A stretch of DNA of 54,421 nt, from assembly GCF_003477525.1 (NCBI RefSeq), contig NZ_QUDO01000027.1, positions 1-54,421 on the forward strand. Direction: 5' to 3'. Numbering within the stretch: the stretch's first letter is position 1; each line of letters starts with the position of its first letter. Below the pieces are notes generated by a model, which did no database searches, was not told the DNA's origin, and saw nothing but the letters and a program-made list of their open reading frames with translations. Positions 35,993-45,922 of this stretch are shown here, one piece after another. The DNA is from Ruminococcus sp. AF41-9. GTDB lineage: Bacteria; Bacillota; Clostridia; Lachnospirales; Lachnospiraceae. Made by a program: the position numbers and the translations under genes.

Positions 35993-36757
35993 TTAGCGTA
36001 AAAATCCAGTCAGCGGATCGGATGCGCTTCCGCCTCTGGCAAGTACTCTTCCCATTCCGGTAAGATAAGCTTTTCGACCTGCTTCGATGGCCAGTTTAAA
36101 TGCTGCTGCCATCTCCGGTACATCTCCTGCTGTGGCGATTGCTGTATTTGCCATGATTGCTGCTGCTCCCATTTCCATAGCTTCACATGCCTGTGATGGT
36201 TTTCCGATCCCTGCGTCTACAATGATGGGCAGATCAATCTCATCGATCAGTACCTGAATCATGGCTTTTGTTGCCAGTCCTTTATTACTTCCGATCGGTG
36301 CAGCCAATGGCATAACCGCTGCTGCTCCGGCATTCTGGAGATCCCTTGCCACATTTAAATCCGGATTCATATATGGCAGCACAACGAAGCCTTCCTTTGC
36401 CAGAATTTCTGTTGCTTTGACTGTCTCATAATTATCCGGAAAAAGATATTTTGCATCACGCATAATTTCTATTTTTACAAAATCTCCGCATCCCATGGCT
36501 CTGCTCAGCCTTGCGATTCTGACAGCTTCTTCGGCATTTCTCGCACCAGATGTATTTGGAAGAAGTGTGACTCCTTTCGGGATGAAATCCAGGATATTAT
36601 CCTTTTCCTGAGTATTTGCACGTCGAAGTGCAAGGGTGATGATCTCTGCACCACCCTGTTCAACTGCTGCCTTGATCAGATTCAGGTTATATTTTCCTGA
36701 TCCGAGAATAAATCGACTCTTAAATTCTTTTCCGCCTAATACAAATTTATCTTCCAT
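35993..36757 (-). CDS. thiG: Thiazole synthase ThiG
   Basis: 254 aa TIM barrel that builds the thiazole phosphate from deoxyxylulose phosphate, dehydroglycine and ThiS thiocarboxylate. It has [26 protein letters not shown] and [19 protein letters not shown]. Lies between thiS and thiH. Confidence 0.96.
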   Translation of the reverse strand: MEDKFVLGGKEFKSRFILGSGKYNLNLIKAAVEQGGAEIITLALRRANTQEKDNILDFIPKGVTLLPNTSGARNAEEAVRIARLSRAMGCGDFVKIEIMRDAKYLFPDNYETVKATEILAKEGFVVLPYMNPDLNVARDLQNAGAAAVMPLAAPIGSNKGLATKAMIQVLIDEIDLPIIVDAGIGKPSQACEAMEMGAAAIMANTAIATAGDVPEMAAAFKLAIEAGRKAYLTGMGRVLARGGSASDPLTGFLR

Positions 36758-36808
36758 TGTGTTTTCTCCTCTTTTTCAGTCATATTCTATAAATTTTCAG
36801 GCTCTTTT

Positions 36809-37003
36809 TCAGCCTCCTCCGACAAATCGTAAAACTTCGATCACATCTTCATCCTGAATTGTCACGCTTCCGAACTGCTCTTTCTGGATGATCTCTAAAT
36901 TTCGTTCTACCACCAGATGCTCCGGATTAAATCCGTTTTCTATCAGATACTCCAGTAGATTTTTTCCGGCAATTTCTTTTGCCTCTCCATTAATCTTTAC
37001 CAT
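36809..37003 (-). CDS. thiS: Sulfur carrier protein ThiS
   Basis: 64 aa ubiquitin-like protein with the C-terminal di-glycine (RFVGGG) that is thiocarboxylated. Start at MVKINGEAKE, preceded by AAAGGAGCATATCC; the longer frame extends into the terminator. No thiF adenylyltransferase is in the operon. Confidence 0.92.
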   Translation of the reverse strand: MVKINGEAKEIAGKNLLEYLIENGFNPEHLVVERNLEIIQKEQFGSVTIQDEDVIEVLRFVGGG

Positions 37004-37040
37004 GGATATGCTCCTTTCTAACACCATGAAAGTATACAAA

Positions 37041-37080
37041 AAGGCACCGGACAACATACTATTCCTGTTGTCCGGCGCCT
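37041..37080 (-). terminator. Terminator of the TPP riboswitch expression platform
   Basis: Very strong stem AGGCGCCGGACAACA / TGTTGTCCGGTGCCT with a 9-10-nt loop and TTTTTGT, located between the TPP aptamer and thiS. It would stop the operon when TPP is bound. Confidence 0.88.
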
Positions 37081-37171
37081 GAAATGCTCTGTGAAAAGTG
37101 GTGCCCCCAGTTCACACAAAAAACAGAGAGCACGATACACAAGTCTATTCATTCACGACATATATTTCCTA

Positions 37172-37254
37172 TTTCCCTACGTTGGCATTATCCAAATCAG
37201 GTTCCAGGTCAAGACTAATCAAGTCTACTCTCAGCCCATCTGTTTGAGCTCCCT
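37172..37254 (-). promoter_or_regulatory. TPP riboswitch (THI element)
   Basis: On the minus strand the conserved pieces GGGCTGAGAGT, ACCTGGAACCTGAT, TGGATAATGCC and GTAGGGAA occur in order, the signature of the THI box. It lies about 170 nt before thiS, followed by the terminator at 37041-37080. Confidence 0.95.
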
Positions 37255-37594
37255 ATTTGTGAGACATTATACAAAATTTAGAAACAATTTTCAAGCTTTT
37301 TTCAATATTTTTATTTATCACTTTATCACTATACTGCTTTAGTTATTATATGTAGACACCACTTTACAACTTTTTCATAAAAAAATATCGTACAGGACTT
37401 TCTGATGTTTCTGCCCTATCAGAACGAACATTTTTCTGAGTACCGTACAAAACGCGTACAGGAGTTTCGTATTGAATTAAGTCAGGGCATCGCAGTCAGA
37501 TATTTTTTGCCACTTTCGTAAAAAATATCGAAACACATATAAAATCAAATGCCATGACAAAGGCCTTAAAACAGCTGATTCATCAACAAGTCTA

Positions 37595-37678
37595 TCATTT
37601 ATAAAGTTGTAAACTGGTGTTCTCCATAACAACTCCGCTGATGGTTGTTGTTCCTATATCAATTCCTATTACTTTCAT
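37595..37678 (-). pseudogene. 5' stub of an FGGY/ROK-type sugar kinase gene
   Basis: 27 codons starting MKVIGIDIGTTTISGVVME, the ATP-binding phosphate-1 motif of the actin-like sugar kinases, then stops. No later kinase sequence follows in 37300-37594, which otherwise shows only A/T-rich DNA with short repeats of TATCG-type sequence. Confidence 0.55.
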
Positions 37679-37767
37679 AAATATAGTACTCCAATATAAA
37701 AATAAATTTCCAATAACGCCGATAAGTCTGCCGTTTTTGTTTCGACAGGCTTATGGAAATCATATAT

Positions 37768-39396
37768 TTAAAGTTCTATATACATTCTTGCTTCATAAGG
37801 CTTTAAGATATTATCCTCTTGCTCTGCATAGTTGCTGATCAGAAGTTTCTTATCTTGCATTTCTTCCAGCATGTCGCAGGTTTCTGTTTCGCCGTAGAAG
37901 TTGCAGAACACGTAGAGTTTTGCGTCTTCTGTGGTTCGTTTGTAGGCGAAGAGGTGTTCATTTTCTTCCAGAAGCATTTCGAAGTCTCCATCTACAAATA
38001 CCGGGTATTCTTTTCGGAATGCGATCAGGTTCTTGTAGTATGTGAAAATGGAATTCTTATCGCTGGTCTGGGATTTTGCGTTGATGGTTTTGTAGTTTGG
38101 ATTTACTTTGATCCATGGAGTGCCTGTGGTAAATCCTGCGTTTTCTGTGTCATCCCACTGCATTGGGGTTCTGGCATTGTCACGGCCTTTTACATAGATA
38201 GATTCCATGATATCTTCTTTGGCATAGCCTTTTTCCAGACGTTCTTTGTATAAGTTCAGGGTTTCGATGTCTTTGTAGTCTTCGATGTCAAATTTTACGT
38301 TGGTCATTCCGAGTTCTTCACCCTGGTAAACGTATGGAGTTCCCTGTAAACCGTGAAGTAATGTTGCAAGCATTTTGGCAGATTCTACACGGTATTCTTT
38401 GTCATTGCCCCAGCGGGAGACGATTCTTGGAAGATCATGGTTGTTCCAGAAGAGGCTGTTCCATCCGCATTTGTAGAGTTCTTTCTGCCATTTCTTGATA
38501 ATCTGTTTAAATTTCATAAACGGGAATGGTGCAAGATCCCATTTCTCTTTTCCCTCCTGCTGGTCAAGGAGAATGTGTTCAAACTGGAATACCATGGAAA
38601 ATTCGCTGCCGTCCGGGTTGCTGTAGAGTTTGGCAAGTTCAGTGGTTGCACCCCAGGTTTCGCCTACTGTGATCAGGTCGCCTTTCTGGAATGTGGCTTT
38701 GCTCATTTCACGGATGTAGTTGTGAAGCATCGGTCCGTTGGCTGTGATTTTCTTGTCCGGCTCTTTTGCGATCTGATCGATTACGTCCAGACGGAATCCG
38801 CCTACGCCTTTTTCCATCCATCCGTAGATCATATCAAATAATTCCTGTCTGACTTTCGGGTTGTCCCAGTTCAGGTCCGGCTGTTTCACTGAGAACTGGT
38901 GGAAGTAGTACTGTCCGAGTTCCGGAACCCACTCCCATGCAGAACCTCCGAAAGATGCTTTCATATCATTCGGCAGGACTCCTTCTACGCCGTCACGCCA
39001 TACATAATAATCATGGTATGGATTATCTTTGCTTTTCTTTGCCTCTATGAACCATTTGTGTTCATCGGAAGAATGATTCAGCACAAGGTCCATGATCATG
39101 TAGATGCCGCGTTTCTTTCCCTCTTCGATGAGACGCTGCATGTCATCGAGGCATCCAAACATTGGATCGATGTCTGTGTAGTCTGAAATATCGTAGCCGT
39201 TGTCATCCTGTGGAGATTTGAAGACCGGTGATAACCAGATTGCACCGATTCCAAGGTCTTTCAGGTAATCCAGACGGCTGATGATTCCGTTGATATCTCC
39301 GATTCCGTCACCATTGCTGTCCTGGAAGCTCTTTGGGTAGATCTGGTATACTACGATTTTCTTCCACCATTTGTCTGCTGTGTTATTCTGTCCCAT
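37768..39396 (-). CDS. GH13 alpha-glucosidase (oligo-1,6-glucosidase type)
   Basis: 542 aa cytoplasmic glucosidase hydrolysing isomalto- or malto-oligosaccharides. Start at MGQNNTADKWW, with ACGGAGGTCATAAACTT before it. VVYQIYPKSFQDSNGDGIGD opens the barrel; nucleophile Asp lies in GGFRLDVID, acid/base Glu in TVGETWG and the transition-state Asp in WNNHDLPR. Stands alone without sugar transporter. Confidence 0.95.
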   Translation of the reverse strand: MGQNNTADKWWKKIVVYQIYPKSFQDSNGDGIGDINGIISRLDYLKDLGIGAIWLSPVFKSPQDDNGYDISDYTDIDPMFGCLDDMQRLIEEGKKRGIYMIMDLVLNHSSDEHKWFIEAKKSKDNPYHDYYVWRDGVEGVLPNDMKASFGGSAWEWVPELGQYYFHQFSVKQPDLNWDNPKVRQELFDMIYGWMEKGVGGFRLDVIDQIAKEPDKKITANGPMLHNYIREMSKATFQKGDLITVGETWGATTELAKLYSNPDGSEFSMVFQFEHILLDQQEGKEKWDLAPFPFMKFKQIIKKWQKELYKCGWNSLFWNNHDLPRIVSRWGNDKEYRVESAKMLATLLHGLQGTPYVYQGEELGMTNVKFDIEDYKDIETLNLYKERLEKGYAKEDIMESIYVKGRDNARTPMQWDDTENAGFTTGTPWIKVNPNYKTINAKSQTSDKNSIFTYYKNLIAFRKEYPVFVDGDFEMLLEENEHLFAYKRTTEDAKLYVFCNFYGETETCDMLEEMQDKKLLISNYAEQEDNILKPYEARMYIEL

Positions 39397-39522
39397 AAGT
39401 TTATGACCTCCGTTCGTATAATTAGATATCTTTATTATACAAAAATTTTGGACTGTGGTACAGAATAAAATATACAGAATCATATAAAATTATAATTTAT
39501 CTGGCTGCAGATTTTCTGTTAT

Positions 39523-40061
39523 TTACCTGCATGCTTTTAATTTCTTTTTGTTTTCATACATGGATCCGTCTGCTTCATGCAGAAGTTTCTCCAGGTCTTT
39601 GTGGCTTTCTGCGGTCCAGGCATAGCCGATGGCAGCGGAAATCGGGATGCTGCTTTTATCTCCGATCCATACTTTGGAGTTTTCTATTGCATTTACCGCT
39701 GATGCATTTTCATTCAGATATCGGATATGAAGTGTTTCTCCATCCGGTAAATCAAACAAATGAAATGCTCCTGTTCGTTTTCCCAGTGTGCTGTATATTC
39801 TCTGATCATCTACATAGATTTCATAATCTGTCCAGTGGGACTGGAGCATCATGACCCATTGTGTATCCTTGGGGGCGTCTGGAATCTGGCAGGTATAATC
39901 TACATTCTGGCTTCCCGATTCCTGTGCAAGGTACCTTCTTCTGCGTGTACGGTTCCATAATAAACTTTTTGTGGTGACAGTTCTGTTTTTATTCCCAGAA
40001 ACAATGCTGTCACCATACTGCATATGACCAGAAATATAAATATATTTTTTATCTTCTTCAT
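39523..40061 (-). pseudogene. Decayed diguanylate cyclase with deleted core and frameshift
   Basis: Begins MKKIKNIFIFLVIC (signal anchor), shifts frame near 39925-39950, continues with a sensor-like extracellular part (DTQWVMMLQSHWTDYEIYVDD) and then jumps directly to the last ~40 residues of a GGDEF domain (SAAIGYAWTAESHKDLEKLLHEADGSMYENKK). The GGDEF active-site segment is missing. Its ATG overlaps the MerR stub's TGA. Confidence 0.7.
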
Positions 40062-40189
40062 AGGATAACTTCCTTGTCTGTATATTCCGGTTTCAGGAGG
40101 CCGGCTTTTTCGTAGTGGCGCAGGCTTCCTACGCTGAGCTGAAACATCTTTGCTACCTCACCGATCTGAAATAGTTTTTTGTCTTCCAT
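40058..40189 (-). pseudogene. 5' stub of a MerR-family regulator
   Basis: 43 codons with a strong ribosome site (GGAGGTATTGCACC): MEDKKLFQIGEVAKMF, then LSVGSLRHYEKAGLLKPEY, the MerR helix-turn-helix and start of the wing, and after KEVIL a stop. MerR proteins are normally 120 aa or longer. Confidence 0.65.
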
Positions 40190-40314
40190 GGTGCAATACC
40201 TCCTTTGCCAGTTCCATTCAGAAATGAACATTTTTAACTCTGATATTCTGCCTATATTTTATCACAAAAATAGATTCTGTCCATTTTCTGGCAGAATCCA
40301 TTTCATTTTTGTTT

Positions 40315-40422
40315 CTATCCAAAATACCGGCCGATAGCTTCCAGCAGCTTTGCTTCACTTAACGGCTTGGACAGGTGTTCGTTCATTCCCGCTTCCATGC
40401 GTTGTTTTGAAGCATTTTGCCA
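40315..40422 (-). pseudogene. C-terminal remnant of a response-regulator receiver domain (hybrid kinase)
   Basis: Frame reads NASKQRMEAGMNEHLSKPL and SEAKLLEAIGRYFG before a stop. This is the ending of receiver domains in hybrid histidine kinases (conserved KP lysine). The rest of the gene is gone. Confidence 0.65.
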
Positions 40423-40501
40423 CGTCCATGATAGACGGATAAACTTCCTGCACGGAGGACTTTTTAAACCGCAAAAGTATTATCAGGTAATTTTCTGCGA
40501 C

Positions 40502-40548
40502 AAAAAATAGATTATACGGTTCGTAACTGTTCCGTATAATCTATTTTT
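40502..40548 (-). terminator. Bidirectional terminator
   Basis: Perfect stem AATAGATTATACGG / CCGTATAATCTATT with A- and T-runs on both sides. It ends the cysteine desulfidase transcript and isolates the decayed cluster from it. Confidence 0.85.
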
Positions 40549-40632
40549 ATTTTTGCATATTTTTTTATGGCAAATCTGCGTTTTCAGGTCAGGCAGATAT
40601 TCTTTCTTTGCTTCCTGACCTTAATTTATCTA

Positions 40633-41925
40633 TCATACACTTTCCAGCATAATACGCAGAATTTCTTTATCTGTTTCTTTCATTCCCTCTTTCCCGATCT
40701 GTCCTACGCAGCTGATGGTTTCTCCGGCTTCTTCCTGGAGGATTCCGGTGTATGGGGCATAGGACTGGCCGTTCATGGCAAGATGATGGGCAAGGTATGC
40801 TGCATCAAGGCTGGCTGCGATCTTGGCTGCGCAGGAGATTTTGGCTCCGTCGCAGATAATTCCCGGGATATTGGCGAGGGTGTTCTCGATGGTCTTTTTG
40901 ATCACAGAAAGATCAGCACCTACCATATAAGTGATTCCGGCACCGGCTGCACAGGATGCGGAGACTGCACCGCAGAAAGCGGAAAGTTTGCCGATGTACT
41001 GTTTCTGATATACAGTTAAGAGATTGGAAAATACCAGTGCACGGTAAAGAACATAATCCGGCAGTTCCATCTCTCTTGCATAAACGATCAGCGGTACAGA
41101 ACAGGCAATTCCCTGGTTTCCACTTCCAGAGTTGATGACTACCGGCATATCGCATCCGCCCATTCTGGCTTCGGATGCTGCGGCTGTGAGGCTTCGCATT
41201 TTGGTGAGCATGTCATTGGAGTAGGTTTCACGGATCACACGGCCGATTCCCAGACCATATTTTCCGGTCATTCCCTCATGGGCGATTTGCATATTACTGT
41301 GGACCTGATTCTCAAGCATCTCTCTGACATCTTCAATATTTACCGTGTCGGCAAATTCTTTAATATCTTCCAGATTTAACATTGCCCGGTCAGCCGTCAG
41401 TCCTTTGTCAGAAACTTCTTCTGATTTACCGTTTCCTTCTGTATCCAGCAGGATTTCCTGATTTTTCACAATCTTTGTGACATTGATGTGATCATATTTG
41501 ATTTCCAGACTTACAGAGTCTTCTCCTGCATACATCTCAATAATGATGTGCAGTACAATCGGTGAATCAAGAAGTTCTACTTTACAGATTTTCTTCTCCA
41601 GAAGTTCCCGGCAGTGTTTTCTGTCTTTTTCATTTACTTTTGACAGTACTTCCATGTTCAGGGCTGCATCCCCGGCTACTGCGCCAAGGACAACACCTGC
41701 TTCAATTCCTGTCAGGCCGCCGGAATTTGGGATGATCACACAACGGACATTTTTTACAATATTTCCACTGCAGTGTGCCACGATCCGTTCCGGTTCTTTT
41801 CCCAGAACTTCACGGGCTCTGGCAGCTCCATATGCCAGAGCAATGGGTTCTGTACATCCCATTGCAGGGATCATTTCTTCTTTCAGAATACCGATGTAAT
41901 TCTGATATACTTCATTACTTACCAT
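40633..41925 (-). CDS. L-cysteine desulfidase / serine dehydratase alpha family (UPF0597, CdsB/CyuA-like)
   Basis: 430 aa; breaks L-cysteine to pyruvate, sulfide and ammonia with a 4Fe-4S cluster. MIPAMGCTEPIALAYGAA is the family N-terminal signature (Cys near 24); SGSGNQG and the SFC-type cysteines near CAAGAG and ICDGAKISCAAK are the expected cluster ligands. It begins 16 bp after the ATPase F4 gene with AGGAGATTTTTGCA, so it is the last gene of importer operon 4. This links peptide uptake to cysteine use. Confidence 0.9.
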   Translation of the reverse strand: MVSNEVYQNYIGILKEEMIPAMGCTEPIALAYGAARAREVLGKEPERIVAHCSGNIVKNVRCVIIPNSGGLTGIEAGVVLGAVAGDAALNMEVLSKVNEKDRKHCRELLEKKICKVELLDSPIVLHIIIEMYAGEDSVSLEIKYDHINVTKIVKNQEILLDTEGNGKSEEVSDKGLTADRAMLNLEDIKEFADTVNIEDVREMLENQVHSNMQIAHEGMTGKYGLGIGRVIRETYSNDMLTKMRSLTAAASEARMGGCDMPVVINSGSGNQGIACSVPLIVYAREMELPDYVLYRALVFSNLLTVYQKQYIGKLSAFCGAVSASCAAGAGITYMVGADLSVIKKTIENTLANIPGIICDGAKISCAAKIAASLDAAYLAHHLAMNGQSYAPYTGILQEEAGETISCVGQIGKEGMKETDKEILRIMLESV

Positions 41926-41941
41926 TGCAAAAATCTCCTGT

Positions 41942-42910
41942 TCATTCGTATTTATGACACGCTACAAAATGCCCTGCTTCCACTTCCCTCAGTGCAGGAA
42001 CTTCCTGTCTGCATCTCTCTGTGCATCCCGGACATCTGTTGTGGAATCTGCATCCGCCGATTCCTCTTGACTGGACTCCTGTATCTGTCACAATCTTGTC
42101 CAGAGTCTTAATTCTTGGGTCCGGCACCGGAATAGATGAGATCAGCATCTTTGTATAAGGATGCAGAGGATTGGAATAAAGCTTTTCTGCATCGGAAATC
42201 TCCATCAGGTTTCCAAGATAAAGAACACCGATCTCATCACAGATTTTCTGCACAACCTGAAGCTGGTGACTGATAAACAGATATGTCAGACCATACTTCT
42301 GCTGTAAATCCTGAAGCATCTGTACGATCTGCGCCTGAAGAGATACGTCCAGTGCAGAAATTGGTTCATCACAGACTACAAATTCCGGTTTGACAGAAAG
42401 CGCTCTGGCAATGGAAATTCTCTGTCTCTGTCCGCCGGAAAATTCATGAGGATATTTCAGAAGGTCCTGTTCTTTCAGGCCGACCACACGGATCAGTTCG
42501 CGGGCACGTTCTTTTCGTTCTGCTGCAGTGTGCATCTTATGGATTTCCATTGGCTCACAGATGATATCCTGTACCGTATGACTCGGATCCAGGGAAGAAT
42601 ACGGGTCCTGAAATACGGACTGCATTTTCTTTCTGTATGACAGAAGTTCCTTTTCTGACATGGAGCCGATTTCTTTTCCCTCATAGAAAATCTCGCCGCC
42701 TGTCGGTTTATGATAACGCAGGATTGCTTTTCCGATTGTAGATTTCCCACTTCCGGATTCTCCTACCAAACCGAATGTTTTTCCCTTTTCGATCGTAAAG
42801 TTTACGTTGTCTACTGCTTTGAGAATCTCCGGCTTAAAGGAAAGGAGTTTCGATGATTTCCGCTTAAAATGTACCTGCAGATTCTTTACCTCGATCAGTG
42901 TTTCACTCAT
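41942..42910 (-). CDS. ABC importer 4, ATPase F subunit (OppF/DppF-like)
   Basis: 322 aa. GESGSGKST, FSGGQRQRISIARAL and FVVCDEPISALD are present. The C-terminal cysteine block CRFHNRCPGCTERC with a later Cys is intact. Overlaps the ATPase D4 frame by 4 bp. Confidence 0.93.
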   Translation of the reverse strand: MSETLIEVKNLQVHFKRKSSKLLSFKPEILKAVDNVNFTIEKGKTFGLVGESGSGKSTIGKAILRYHKPTGGEIFYEGKEIGSMSEKELLSYRKKMQSVFQDPYSSLDPSHTVQDIICEPMEIHKMHTAAERKERARELIRVVGLKEQDLLKYPHEFSGGQRQRISIARALSVKPEFVVCDEPISALDVSLQAQIVQMLQDLQQKYGLTYLFISHQLQVVQKICDEIGVLYLGNLMEISDAEKLYSNPLHPYTKMLISSIPVPDPRIKTLDKIVTDTGVQSRGIGGCRFHNRCPGCTERCRQEVPALREVEAGHFVACHKYE

Positions 42911-43865
42911 TTCTGCTCCTCCCTTCTGTGACAGCGGATTCTGTGTCCTGCCTTTGGTTCATAAAAGTCCGGAACACATTTCTCGCAGGCTGCATCTGCA
43001 TATTTGCAGCGGTTCAGGAATGGACAGAGCAGTCCGCTGCTGTCTGAAAGATCTCTTTCGAGGAACTGTTCGAAGGTTCCGCCCACTCTCGGCATACTGG
43101 CGATCAGTGCTGGGTATACGGATGTCCCGGATGAAGGAAAATGTCTTCCACCGCCCCCTCTTCCACCACGTAGCCTCCGCACATAACTGCCACCCGTTTA
43201 CAGGTCTGTGCCACAACGCCCAGGTCATGGGTGATCAGAATAATGCTCATGCCGTTTTTCTTCTGAAGATCAAGAAGAAGGTGAAGAATCTGCGCCTGAA
43301 TGGTTACATCAAGGGCAGTTGTCGGCTCATCTGCGATCAGAATCTGTGGATTGCTGCTCATTGCCATGGCGATCATGACACGCTGGCGCATTCCGCCGGA
43401 GAGTTCATGCGGATAACTTTTCATGGATTTCTCCGGGTCCGTGATCCCTACTGCTGCCAGCAGCTCTACGGCACGTTTCTTCGCTTCTGCTTTTGACATT
43501 TTCGTATGGCGGCGAATCAGTTCCACCATCTTGCTTCCGACTGTATAAACCGGATTTAAGGCAGAAAGAGAATCCTGAAAGATCATTGCGATCTCGCCTC
43601 CGCGGATTTCTCTTAACTCTGCTGCATTTTTCTTCAGGATATCTTCGCCTTTAAAAAGGATCTCTCCACCGAGAACTTTGCAGTTTGAAGTTCCCAGTCT
43701 CAGGATTGACTTGGTTGTTACACTTTTTCCACTTCCGGATTCTCCTACGATTCCGAAAAAATCCCCTTTCTCAATCGCAAATCCGGCATCTTTGACTGCC
43801 TGTGTCTCCCCTAAATCTGTAAAGAAAGACACTTTCAGGTTTTTCACTTCCAGTAATTTTTCCAT
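42907..43865 (-). pseudogene. ABC importer 4, ATPase D subunit (OppD/DppD-like), 1-base frameshift
   Basis: Walker [17 protein letters not shown] and [13 protein letters not shown] are intact in the upstream frame, which ends HPGHPYTQH-stop at 43104. Reading on in the second frame gives ALIASMPRVGG and the cysteine tail CPFLNRCKYADAAC. CCCAGCACTG where CCCAGGCACTG is expected (near 43112) shows one lost G. The core ATPase could still be made without its tail. Decay or assembly error. Confidence 0.85.
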
Positions 43866-43883
43866 TCTTTTGTCCTCCTTACT

Positions 43884-44717
43884 TTACTTTGGTTCAAACA
43901 CTTTACGGAGTACTTCTCCGAGATAGTTAAAGCTGATTACCGTGATCAGGATGAGAAGTCCCGGGAAAACTGCCAGGTGCGGTGCCTGCTGGATATATCG
44001 CTGTGCATTGCTGAGCATACTTCCCCAGGATGCTGTCGGTGGCTGGATACCCAGGCCAAAGAAACTCAGGGCAGATTCCATGAGGATGGCATTTGCGATA
44101 TTCATGGTCGCTGCGACAATGATCGTCGGCATGATGTTTGGCAGAATGTGATGCAAGATCGTTGCTCCCTTTTTCTGTCCGGAAATCTTTGCATAGATGA
44201 CATATTCCCGTTCGTTCAGGGAGATTGTCTCACCGCGGACAATTCTGGCAATGTTCATCCACGTCAGGAATCCGATGATCAGGACGATATTCTGAAGTCC
44301 CGGTTTCAAATAAGCATTCATAACGATCATGATCAGGAAGGTCGGGAGGCTCATCAGTGCATCTACCAGACGCATCAGAACTGCATCCACTGCCCCACCC
44401 ATAAATCCGCTGACAGAACCAACCAGTACACCGATGGCTGTAGACAGGATCATGGAAAGGAAACCAACCAGGAGGGAGGCTCTTCCTCCGTAAATGCATC
44501 TCGCCAGATAATCTCTTCCCATGTCATCAGTTCCAAACGGATGGCTCATGGATGGTCCCAGAAGTCGTTCTGTTGCACTCAACGCATTCGGGTCTACCGG
44601 ATACAGAAAGGCAAAAATCGAGATCAGCGCAAGCAGGATGATGGCTACTGCTCCTACAATAGCAAGTTTATTGGATTTGAATCCACGTTTGATATTTTTC
44701 CAGATATTTTCTCTCAT
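43884..44717 (-). CDS. ABC importer 4, permease C (OppC/DppC-like)
   Basis: 277 aa. Membrane helix near the N-terminus, HPFGTDDMGRDYLARCIYGGR, and five more helices with IYAKISGQKKGATILHHILPN as coupling segment. 14 bp after permease B4. Confidence 0.93.
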   Translation of the reverse strand: MRENIWKNIKRGFKSNKLAIVGAVAIILLALISIFAFLYPVDPNALSATERLLGPSMSHPFGTDDMGRDYLARCIYGGRASLLVGFLSMILSTAIGVLVGSVSGFMGGAVDAVLMRLVDALMSLPTFLIMIVMNAYLKPGLQNIVLIIGFLTWMNIARIVRGETISLNEREYVIYAKISGQKKGATILHHILPNIMPTIIVAATMNIANAILMESALSFFGLGIQPPTASWGSMLSNAQRYIQQAPHLAVFPGLLILITVISFNYLGEVLRKVFEPK

Positions 44718-44731
44718 TCTTCTGTCACCTC

Positions 44732-45681
44732 CTATGCTCCGGCCTTACGGATTCGTGGGTCAAAGACTGCATACAGCACATCTGCCAGAAGGTTTCCGAC
44801 AACAACCAAAAGCGCGGTAAACATGGTAATTCCCATGATCAGCGGGTAATCATACTGCATAACCGCAGTTACTGCAAGCTGTCCGATTCCCGGCCATGCA
44901 AAAACCTGCTCTGTGATGATCGCACCGGAAACCAGTGACTGAAGGCTCATACCAAGAACTGTGATCATCGGAAGCATGGCGTTTTTCAGTACATGGTGGA
45001 AAAGGATTCCTGAATCTTTCATACCATAGGCGGTCTGCACCATGACATAGTCAGAGGACATTTCCGTGATCGTACTGCTGCGCAGATAGCGGATGTACTG
45101 GGACGCATTGGCGAAAGTCAGTACCGCACACGGCATGATCATATGGAGTACCAGATCCCCGAAAGAACGGTCCCCATCCGAGTGCATTCCGATACTTGGA
45201 AGAAGATGGAGATGAACACTCAGAAGATAGATCAGCATGATTCCGAACCAGAAAGTCGGAATAGAAACTCCTATATAGCAGAATAAACTGGTGATCTTAT
45301 CCAGAATGCCATTTTGGTTTTTACCAGAATAAAGTCCCAGAACTACTGCGATCAGGAATCCCAGAACCATACTGCTTCCCATCAGGATCACAGTGCAGGC
45401 AGACGCTCCAGCATCTGTGTCAGTACCGGGCGGTTGTTCATGAGGGAATTACCGAAATTTCCATGCATGATCCTTCCCAGCCATAAAAAGTATTGTTCAT
45501 ATAAGGGCTTCGTCAGGCCCAGACTTTCTCTTAAGTTCTGAATGTATTCTTCACTCATGTTCGGCTCCACATAAGTCAGGACCGGATCACCCGGAGCTGC
45601 CTTGGTGAGTGCGAAACAGAGTACCGAGACAATAAACAGTGTCAGAATACACTGTAACAGACGGTTTACTATTTTTTTCAC
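44732..45681 (-). pseudogene. ABC importer 4, permease B (OppB/DppB-like), 1-base frameshift
   Basis: The upstream frame gives MKKIVNRLLQCILTLF, APGDPVLTYVEPNMSEEY, LGLTKPLYEQYFLWLG and stops after ERLPAL; the other frame continues TVILMGSSMVLGF to FDPRIRKAGA. CCTGCACTG at about 45394-45400 lacks one base against CCTGCNACTG. A broken permease B would disable the importer, so either the operon is dead or this is a sequencing error. Confidence 0.85.
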
Positions 45682-45830
45682 AGTAACTCTTACTCTCCTT
45701 TTCTTATTCAGCCTGATTTTTTTCTCTGACAGGCTTCGTTTTTTATTTTTTCAGTTTTTTTCCTGTTAATAAGAACTGTTTTTATTGTTTTAACGGTTAA
45801 GCTTCTCAAACTTCTCCATAACAGGAAAGT

Positions 45831-45858
45831 GGCTGCCGCAAAAAAAATTGCGTCAGCC
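45831..45858 (-). other. Hairpin between binding-protein gene 4 and permease B4
   Basis: GGCTG-A-CGCAA ... TTGCG-G-CAGCC with a T-rich loop, 65 nt after the binding-protein stop. It lacks a following T-run, so a partial terminator or stabilising stem is likely. The remaining 240-bp gap is T-rich without a gene. Confidence 0.55.
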
Positions 45859-45922
45859 TTTTTCTCATCTTTTCTGCTATTTCTGTTTTTATACGTTTGC
45901 TATATACTTCCTTTTCGGGAAA

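Noticed and set aside
37300..37594. Hidden gene or CRISPR-like repeats after the TPP riboswitch
   Set aside because: Short similar pieces (AAAAAATATCG) recur but without regular spacing, and no frame looks coding.
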